Assembly: GCA_907165135.1 (NCBI GenBank)
Contig: OU015568.1
Coordinates: 14,516,501-14,580,500 of the forward strand
Origin: Oikopleura dioica
Taxonomy: Eukaryota > Chordata > Appendicularia > Copelata > Oikopleuridae
Reading direction: 5' to 3'
DNA length: 64,000 nucleotides
The notes under the pieces are model-generated. The model was given only the letters and a program-made list of their open reading frames with translations, did no database searches and had not been told where the DNA came from. Position numbers and translations under genes: made by a program. Position 1 is the first letter of the stretch; the number at the start of each line of letters is the position of its first letter. Shown here in pieces: positions 56,501 to 64,000 of this stretch.

Positions 56501-58030
56501 CTTATAATCAACAATGCACAATCGGCGAATGGAACACATACGCGGTCAAAATCAGCGAAGTCGATAGTTCAACGCTCAAATATGTAATCACCTTTGATGG
56601 GAATTCATCTAAAGAGGGAACATACGACTCAAGCTTAGCTTATAGCACCGGGAACCTGTATGCTTATGTTTCTGAAGATTTGACTGATGCTGATTCCGAA
56701 ACACTCGTGCGAAATTTCTTTTATCAAATTTGCAGTGATCCGTGCGCTGGCCAAGCTGACTGCAGTACTTTTGTTGACAGTTGCGAAGTATTACCTGTAA
56801 GAAACACTCAAAAAGCGACCGTAAGCGCTGCATTAAACTACAAGGCTCGGGTCACAGAAATATCCTTGATATCTGATTTATAAAATAGTATTTCATCACC
56901 CTTCAAAAAGGTATCAGTGGACATTCTTTGCGCGGAGAATACGGACGACACGTCTCACAAAGGAATAGTCCATCTCACAAGCACTCTAACAGATAACGCG
57001 AATCCTGGAAACCGGCAGTTTACTATTCTGGCTTCTCCTTCAAATGGAATCCTTACCATCCAAGTCAACGATCCAAGTGGTTACATGAGCCGAGCTTCAT
57101 ATGATCAATCATGCACGATCGGAGAATGGAACACGTATTCAGTCGAAGTCAGACAAGTCGATGGTTCACCAGCAACGCTTAAATATGTCGTGAGTTTTGA
57201 TGGAAATTCAGTTTCCGAGGGCACTTACGATGCAAGCGCAGCCCATAGCTCCGGTGATTTGTATGCGCTTGTTTCTGGTGATCTCTTCCCTGCTTCTCAG
57301 AACAGTGTCAGAAATTTTTTCTACCAAACATTTGAAGATATTCCTATGTGCGCGACGGATCCATGCAGTGGTCTTCAAAACTGTAATTCTTTTGTCGATG
57401 GCTGCGAAATAACGCCAGTTATAAATACCTTGAAAGCTACTGTAAGTGCTGCTCTCAACTACAAGCCCTGGGTCCCAAAATAAGTATCACAGATAAATTA
57501 TCTCAAATTATTTGAAATCCTCTCTCATAAATCTTTGTTATAGTGAGTCCAATTTTCAATTCAACAATGAAGACCCATTGAAAAAGGTCTCAGTAGATAT
57601 TCTCTGCACTGAGAATTCGAATGGAGCGTGGAAAAGTATAATTCATCTAACAAGTGACCAAACCGATGCAGTCGTCCCTGGAAACCGACAGTTTTCGATC
57701 TTTAAAACTCCTTGGAATGGGTATTTAGAAGTGAGTGCTAGTGATCCGGGGCCGAATGGCTACAATTATCGTGGCGCTTATAATCAACAATGCACGATCG
57801 GCGAATGGAACACATACGCGGTTGAAGTCAGCCAAGTCGATGGATCTCCATCAACACTCAAATATGTAATGACATTTGATGGAACTTCAGCTAAAGAAGG
57901 CACCTACGATGCAAGCCTCGCTTATAGTGCTGGGCCTCTCTATGCCTATGTCTCGAAAGACATAACTGAAGCTGATTCAGAAACCTCCGTCCGAAATTTC
58001 TACTACCAAACCTTCAGTGACACGGCTTGA
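53562..58030 (+). CDS. Secreted protein with Thr linker and seven tandem ~140-residue domains
   Basis: After a poly-Thr linker come seven copies of one module. Each starts with a Cys cassette (TDPCSGLTSCNTIVNGCEVA, then P-V-x-N-T), continues ATVSAALNYK and a C-containing strand, then GDRTFAL, WNTYSVEVRQV, STLKYVVSVDGTQIDEGTYD and TGNLQVFIS, and ends RNFFYQTF. The fold looks like a concanavalin/LamG-type beta sandwich. Coding blocks: to 55087, 55164-55706, 55788-56227, 56311-56844, 56911-57465 and 57587-58030 (stop). The first two of these introns are GT-AG. Two of the later ones begin GCTCGGG (GC-AG) and the third begins at ccctggg or gccctgg. Repeats 5 and 7 are nearly identical, a sign of gene conversion. 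The N-terminus is uncertain (see the ZP-like segment upstream). Candidate house (oikosin-like) or mucus protein by architecture only. Confidence 0.8.
53585..53767. repeat. ACA/ACT/ACG trinucleotide-type low-complexity tract
   Basis: About 180 bp made almost only of aca, act and acg triplets (with tcg), encoding poly-Thr in the frame that continues into the downstream protein. The mixed synonymous codons show it is an ageing coding repeat rather than a young microsatellite. The apparent Asn/Tyr/Asp (+) and poly-Val (-) ORFs are other frames of it. Confidence 0.9.
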
Positions 58031-58204
58031 TTTCTCTCTTTTCACGAGTAAAAATTCCATTGTCTAAGTCTGCACGCGTCTTGTTAAAAATAAATAAAAC
58101 CGTTTGATAGTTACAATACAGCGAATTTATGTGATGCTATGTAAAGAAACGGCTCTTACTTAAATAAAAAAAAAGATTTCTTTTTGATTTTCTGTTCAAA
58201 ATTT

Positions 58205-60384
58205 ATGATGAAAGTGACATCTCACCCGCAAGAACTTACGAGGAGGAGTATTGAAGAATGGCTCGAAATTTTTAAAAGTAAATTGAAAAGAGAAACGAGC
58301 AGAAATGATCTTGACAGGCTAATTTTATCTGTGGAGAGAATTGATTTTAAAAACGAAGATTCTGCTGATTGGACAGAGGTCACTTTTGAAGATGGAAAGG
58401 GGAAAATAACATTTGAAAGTGAAAGAAAAATCGCTCAAGAAACATGGCGTTGGACATCCGTCCAGCAAAAAATTCTCGTCGCGAATCCTTATTTGCAGAA
58501 TAGAACAATCAAGCGATCAGAATTGAAAGAAGAAAAGGGGAAATGGACTCTCGCCCCTTCATTACAAGATAATCTTATTTCGGCAGGAGGAGAAGCGGTT
58601 GTCATTTGGCAGAAATTTGGGAAATTGGAAGTTGCTGTTCGTGTTCACGTATTTGATCCCGCACTTTTTACTGAAAACAAAAAAGAACTCATATTTAAAA
58701 TTCATCTTTCGAAAGGTACGAATACACGAATCGATTTTCTATAAGAACAGCTGGTTTTAGATTATTGCGTTGCTAAAAATCGTGAAACAGACGACTCAAA
58801 TGTTATTCCAGTTCATCAAAACGTCATTAAAAATTTCGCCAATATTCAAATATTTTCAAGCGAAGATAAAAACGACGAGGATTGTTTTGGCTGGATAACC
58901 ATCATGGAAAAATGTGATTCTGATTTGAGGTCTAAACTAAAGGCTGGAAATTTGAATTTAGAAGAAAGAAAGAAAATAATTTTGGAGTTAAATAACGCGC
59001 TCAATTACTTAGCTGACGTTGGAATAATTCACTTTGACGAAAAGCCTGAAAATATTCTTCTTAAAAACGGGGAAGCAAAATTGATTGACTTTGGAATTGT
59101 TCGAGTACTAACAGACAGAAAGAGTTATCGCCAAATGGGTTACGGATTGTCAGGAACAAAGTACAAAACGGAAGACTATCTCTGTATGCGTTGATTTCTA
59201 TTCCTTTTGAAAAATTAAACATAGATGCTGGATCTCCAGCGTTTTCTGGATGTCCTCAATTGTGTGGCAACCAGGGAGGAGATGCTTCTAGCAGTCACGT
59301 GTTCCTTCTTTGCGAGTGGAAAACCGCTTGGAGTCTTCTTTTCAATCCGATCGAACAGGGTCAACGAGAAAGAATTAAAGAAAAGTTGAAGGTCAGTTTA
59401 GTTTCTCAACCATAATTTCGAAATTTTTTTCCAAAGAACTTCAATGCTGACTGGTTAACGAACAGAATTCCCGATGATGAACAAATTCGAGGAGTCACAA
59501 AAGTCATTTCCCTCGAAACAGCTACGTTAGACCATTGCCTCGACGATCCTAATTTGACAAAATCGTGCGTAATGGCGAATTTGAAGCAACGAATGAGTCG
59601 GTTCCCAAACAAGAATTTTGTAAATGTGACTAAAAATGTTGTTGACCAAACTGACAGCGAGCTTTGCGTGCCTCTTTCTATCAGTATTCTTCTACGATGG
59701 GCAATAAAAAATGACTTGAAAATGAGCGATGACATAATGGCTAAATATTTTTCTCTCGAAAGCATCTTCACAACTCTGACAATGTTGATTTATCCACGAA
59801 GTATTGCCGGCTTCAATCTTAATCCGAAAAAAGAAGAGCAAGATTTTCAAGAAAACGATGTTGATATGCTTCTCAAACGACTGAAATACGAAACCTTCTT
59901 GAATGAAAGTGGATGGACAATAATTAAATCACTTGGATACATGGCAAAAATGGAAGATATTGAAGGATCATTCGACTATAAGCAAGGTATCTTCGGTAAG
60001 CCTCAGTAAACTTTATTTCTTCTTCTAGTTCTTCTCCACCAAAACTTCATTTTTACTCGCCCTCTTACTGTTACTTGCGCTTATCTCAACCCAAACGGTA
60101 GTATTGACTTCCACCAAATGATCCTAGATAGGATCGAAAACGACGAGTACATCCTACAAAACACTCTGATCTCCCATTCCTCTTCTCAAATTCGAATACC
60201 GCTCGATAGGCGGTACTACGCGACTTACGAAATGATGGAAGACTGCTACAGCTGTTTCAATGATTTTGTCTACTACGGACAAAACAACGAGTTTCAAACA
60301 TTAGCGAACGAACAAATCAACAACATGGAAGAAAAAAGATGGCATCTTCTTCCACAAGCCTACGAAATTACCCTTGCTTCTTAA
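58205..60384 (+). CDS. Divergent protein kinase fused to an unknown, possibly papain-like, domain
   Basis: Exons 58205-58715, 58761-59183, 59225-59391, 59437-59995 and 60029-60384 sum to 2016 nt, or 671 residues, all GT-AG. Residues ~1-130 are a charged region. A kinase fold follows: LEVAVRVHVFDP (beta-3 Lys of VAVK replaced by Arg), HQNVIKNFANIQIF, a hinge ITIMEKCDSDL, the catalytic loop GIIHFDEKPENILL (about residue 260; HRD is HFD, with D, K and N kept) and LIDFGIVR (DFG kept). The C-terminal ~250 residues match nothing I can name. VVDQTDSELCVPLSISILLR (Cys ~443) recalls the papain-type Q...C motif, and His residues at LLHQNF and DFHQM could complete a dyad, but this is speculative. Probably intracellular. 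A pseudokinase is possible. Confidence 0.6.
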
Positions 60385-60618
60385 AATGCCTCTTTATTTG
60401 ATACCAAACTAAATTTCGTACAATTTCTGCGGAATTTTTTCTCTTTGTTTTAAAACTATCGCTGAACTTAACCATCAAGGGGATAAAAACACGAAATAGA
60501 AATAAAATACTGATGAAGATCCATGGAGCTTTGAGTTTGCGACTCTTTTGTCTCAAATTTCAGTCGCGGTCAATATATATTCAAACTTTTCTCAGAGCCA
60601 CTATCAGAGAAAATCACT

Positions 60619-60758
60619 ATGAAGGTAGTTCGTAAACTTGTCAACGTTGTTTATCGATGTTTAGTTTTTTCTTCTGATAATTGGAGCTTACGCGTCGCAC
60701 GAATACACAACTAGCTATTACACATCCGGCTATTACACAACATCAGATTATTACACGA

Positions 60759-60790
<32 letters not shown>

Positions 60791-61982
60791 GTTAGATTCA
60801 AGGGATATGCAATAACATCTCCAAAATTTAAATTTGCAAAGCTTCACTTAGTTCGGCAATTGTCGGTCCCGGCGCTAGGCAGAACAATTTTCTAAATATG
60901 GCCTTGATTAAATTATTGCATCCAAAATTTGAACAACAACGTCCCTTCATCTCGATTGCGGAGGAAAAATCACATCAACGCAGACGATAACTTCTCCTTT
61001 CTTTCCGTCGAATTATCCCGACTCAGCGCGCTGTGAATGGCAAATCGACCTTGATTCTAGCTTCGAAATCGTTCCAACAGTATTCGAAGTTGAGGTACCT
61101 TTGGAGCAAGGTCATGAATATTTCAAAGAGACTATTGGTGACTGCCCTTTTGACAACGTCTGTGTGACTACCGACGGCGTTGAACAATGCTTCTGCGGAT
61201 CAAACACCAATTCAACCGTTGATATGAACGCTAGAAGGAAAAAGATGCCAGTTAATCTCGAAGATCCCCGTGGAGAAGTCGTGAAGATGCCTCACAGCAG
61301 TGAGGGTTTTCCGGGAAGGATGATAATATGAAATCACTCGAATTTTCTTCAAATTTTCGAAAGAATGCCTTTAGTAAATTCATCCGTCATTAGATGTCTT
61401 TTCTCGTCAGAAGTGGATCCGCTATTTTGAGATTCGACTCGGATATTGATATCACCTTTTCTGGCTTCAGTTTCGAAATTATCCCCTTCTCTCCACAATC
61501 GTTTATGAACGAAATTCAAGAAGAAATCAAGGTAACGCAGTGTTTTTTTCTAATAAAAACAGCGAGTTTAGAGGATAGTCAGCCTTCTGTCTGGACAAAA
61601 ATTCAAGGAATAGGTTTAATTTATTTCAATTTATATTAGCAGGAAAAGTTCGTGCTTATATCAAACTCATTGAAAGAGAATATTTACCAACAAAATGGAA
61701 CGAGTGATGAGAAAATTTCAACTGTCAAGCCTCGAAAGTGTTTGCTTTGAAGAAAATGGCTTTACATCTAAGCAACCGATCGATGTTGGCCTTGATTCCG
61801 AGGACCTCTGCGACAAGAACATCCAAGTTAATGAGGCAATCAACAGCCTTGCTGCAAACTATGCATGCGATGGACGAGGAAAACTCTTTCGGAGAATAAC
61901 ACGATCTGCCAGAAAAACGAGAAATTATTTCATCAATATAAATTATTTGAAATTTAACATTGATTGTTCTATCACCGAATAA
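60619..61982 (+). CDS. Secreted CUB-domain protein
   Basis: ATG 60619 plus a GT-AG intron at 60625-60662 gives MKFFLLIIGAYASHEYTTSY, a signal peptide followed by a Tyr/Thr repeat and a poly-Thr run. Further exons encode a CUB domain: LDCGGKITSTQTITSPFFPS then NYPDSARCEWQID, later CPFDNVC and, near 61394-61480, SGSAILRFDSDIDITFSGFSF (the usual V-x-F-x-SD ... GF end). The C-terminal exon (61695-61982) encodes a charged tail ending DCSITE. The exact junctions between 60810 and 60950 and around 61330-61700 were not settled. Like its upstream neighbours it is a secreted, Thr-bearing protein on the plus strand. Confidence 0.6.
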
Positions 61983-62461
61983 ATTGTCCTCGAATAAAAT
62001 ATTTTGTCTTCCATGAGCGGCGCTTCCATCAACCGCGTCTTCGCCCGAGGTGGCGCTCTCACGGATTGAGTCTTCCGCTGAAGAGTCCTCCGCCCGCTTT
62101 CCTCGAATGAAGAATCTCCCCATTTCGCAGATGCGAGAAAAGTGTGAAAATCAACGATTTCAAAGTCAGAAATGATTTTTCTTTCTTTTTCAAAAATAAA
62201 AAAACGAGATTTTATGATGGAAGAAGAAGCGATGAAAGTTAATTTCAAAAACTGTGAAATAATGCTGTTAACAATATAATTTTAAAGGACTAATTTTAAA
62301 TTTGTATAAGTAGAAAATTATGATTTTGAAGTATTCCTGTCAAAATTGCGTTAAAATGATGCTAGACTTCGATAAATCTTTGTGTTAAAGCGATTCGGCT
62401 AAATATATTCCGTCGGAAGAATCATTTTCTCTCGCATAAGAGATGATTTTAGATCAGGAAA
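61983..62461. other. Intergenic, no gene seen
   Basis: Between the CUB gene and GAPVD1. The minus-strand ORFs here are not supported. Presumably it contains the GAPVD1 promoter. Confidence 0.5.
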
Positions 62462-64000
62462 ATGTCTCCAAATCGAGACGTTCTTGAGCTGTGGCGACGA
62501 CTTCGGCAAGAGTCTCTCTTCGTCTCTTCGGAGCGCGAGAGTCTCGGCAAGCTGCACAACGATTTGAAAGCAGACCACTACAAGCTTCTGCAGCAACTGT
62601 ACAGAACTCGGCGGCTGCAGTCGAACCACTACGTCGCGGAAACCGGCGGAGATTTAGGAGAATGTTTTTCTATCGACAACAGATTGCAAGTCGCGGAATT
62701 CTGCGAAATGCCGTTTCAAGAAGCAGAAATGATAGCGCCGTTTTTGAAGAGTTTAAAGGACAATCCCACACTCGTCGCGGCTTGTCTTGTTTACGGCGAG
62801 AAAATGCAGCTAGAATCTGCGACGGGCTTTAATTCCTTGTTGGAAACTGTTGTGCTTTCTTTGTACGGGCAATCGTGTGCTACTCAGGAAAAGGGTTCAA
62901 ATGGAAGGAGAGATTTTATTAATTTAGTTTTTTGTACATTAGAAATGAAAATTTGTCAATCAGAAATCAGAATTATCGTAGTTTTCGACTTCCGTATTGC
63001 GAGCCCTGCTTCAGAATCATTCCGCGTTGCTAGAATTCATCCAGTGTCTGATGCTTCACCAAATCGGCGCGACAAACCGACCAAGGGACGTTTTGAAACG
63101 CGGCGCCTTCATTACTACTTATCGACTCCTTGTCGAGGCTCTTCCTGAATCGCGTCTATTCCTCACCGCCGCGCTTTACCAACCCATCGTTCAAGTTCTG
63201 CTGGACGAAGGGCCCCCGCTCGAGATTAATGCCGACAAAGTTTGTGATTATTTCTCACCTAGAGAGCTTCAGCTGCGCTTTGGTCAGCGAGGAAGCGAAC
63301 CCTTCAAGCAGAAAGTCGCCGAGTTCTGTAAAAACACACAGGAAATGTTGTCATTTCAAAGCGCAAATGAAAACTGAAATTCTAATTAATCACTTGGCTA
63401 GGCAACTCTTGCAGAAATCCGGGTTAGAATTCTTCTTTTTTATTAATTTGGAATAAAATAACCTCAATTTTTGCCAACATAAATTCCAGCAACGCCTAGA
63501 CGACCACGTCAAACGCTTCAGCGCTGCGATCGAGCAGTCCCTTGCTTGTTTCCCAAGCGCGATCGCGTACGTTATCGCTCGCTCTTACAATATCGTTTCT
63601 GACGGCGGAATGTGTCCTCCCGACGAGGCGCGAACTCTGGCCGCCGATTTGCTTCTTCAGGACTTCATATGCCTCGCAATCGTCAATCCAGAGCGATACG
63701 GAGTCACTGGAGATTTGCCGATTACCGAGACAGCGCGAATCAATTTAATCCAAATCGCTCAAAAATTGCAGAAAGCGGTCATCTCGGGTGGTGTCCGTCA
63801 CTCGGGCGGATTCCTGACAAGAATGGTGGAAGAAATCCTCACACTTGATTCTGGCGAGCCTAGTACTCAAGCGAATATTACCTTCGAAGATAGAGCTGTC
63901 TTGTGCACAAGAAAAGAGCTGGAAAGACTGATTATGTTCATGCGACAAGTGGAGATTTCAGAAGTTCAAGGAGTGGATCGAGTTTCTTTGGGAGGAATCA
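62462..64000 (+). CDS. GAPVD1: GAPVD1 (Gapex-5/RAP6), 5' part, cut by window end
   Basis: Endocytic regulator with an N-terminal RasGAP domain and a C-terminal VPS9 Rab5-GEF domain; only the RasGAP part is in the window. ATG 62462 starts MSPNRDVLELWRRLRQESLF. Matches to GAPVD1 include QQLYRTRRLQSNHY, LKSLKDNPTLVAACLVYGEK, SLYGQSC, LLEFIQCLM, RLFLTAALYQPIVQVLL, RGSEPFKQKVAEF and IVNPERYGVTGDLPITETAR (RasGAP core). Intron 1 best fits a GA start after ACTCAG (about 62886) and AG at about 62978, another non-canonical border. The exon boundary near 63330-63490 was not fixed. The open frame runs off the end at 64000. Confidence 0.85.

Noticed and set aside
1-64000. tRNA, rRNA, spliced-leader RNA or snRNA genes
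   Set aside because: I looked for cloverleaf and known small-RNA motifs by eye and found none I could support; tRNAscan-SE or Infernal would be decisive.

Overview
The window looks like nuclear DNA of a very compact animal genome. The best fit is an appendicularian tunicate (Oikopleura-like). The evidence is: introns mostly 40-60 nt; several introns whose reading frame requires GA-AG or GC-AG borders; same-strand genes separated by only tens of bases, as in trans-spliced operons; clear metazoan orthologues; and many secreted Thr-rich or repeat proteins of the kind expected in an appendicularian house. The species is inferred, not proven. Exon borders were worked out by hand. Where stated, the summed exon lengths were checked to be a multiple of three.

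Layout. 0.1-4.0 kb (-): a secreted coiled-coil/mucin/laminin-EGF protein. 5.0-6.8 kb (-): STK11/LKB1. 7.3-9.9 kb: a repeat island with a 55-bp tandem hairpin array, a MITE-like element and a long near-perfect inverted repeat. 10.2-15.5 kb (-): WDR82, CHCHD2/10, selenoprotein S (in-frame UGA plus a SECIS hairpin) and SON. 16.9-22.7 kb (+): an RPP38-like L7Ae protein, a gamma-glutamyltransferase-like protein, ALG12 and TIMM22, spaced 54, 163 and 36 nt apart. 23.0-26.9 kb: an LTR element with no recognisable pol. 27.0-28.1 kb: SLC43-like remnants. 28.2-30.1 kb (-): a SLC2A13-like transporter. 30.7-39.7 kb (-): two paralogous receptor tyrosine kinases flanking a multi-domain Ly6/uPAR-like GPI protein. 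40.7-44.6 kb (+): a tandem sulfatase pair, the second decayed. 44.8-46.6 kb (-): a DnaJ C-terminal-domain protein without a J domain, with a pogo-like element in intron 1. 47.0-51.0 kb (-): a kelch/cysteine-rich protein with MITE insertions. 52.5-58.0 kb (+): a ZP-like segment, a Thr linker and a seven-repeat secreted protein. 58.2-60.4 kb (+): a divergent kinase fused to an unknown, possibly papain-like, domain. 60.6-62.0 kb (+): a CUB protein. 62.5 kb to the end (+): the start of GAPVD1.

Housekeeping genes (RNA processing, mitochondrial import and cristae, ER glycosylation, ER-associated degradation) sit in tight same-strand clusters. Secreted and lineage-specific genes are larger, duplicated and invaded by small inverted-repeat elements. 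The most unusual points are the resolved selenoprotein S gene, non-canonical introns in at least four genes, apparent one-base losses in A5/T5 runs in two otherwise intact genes, the kinase fusion gene, and the J-less DnaJ protein.
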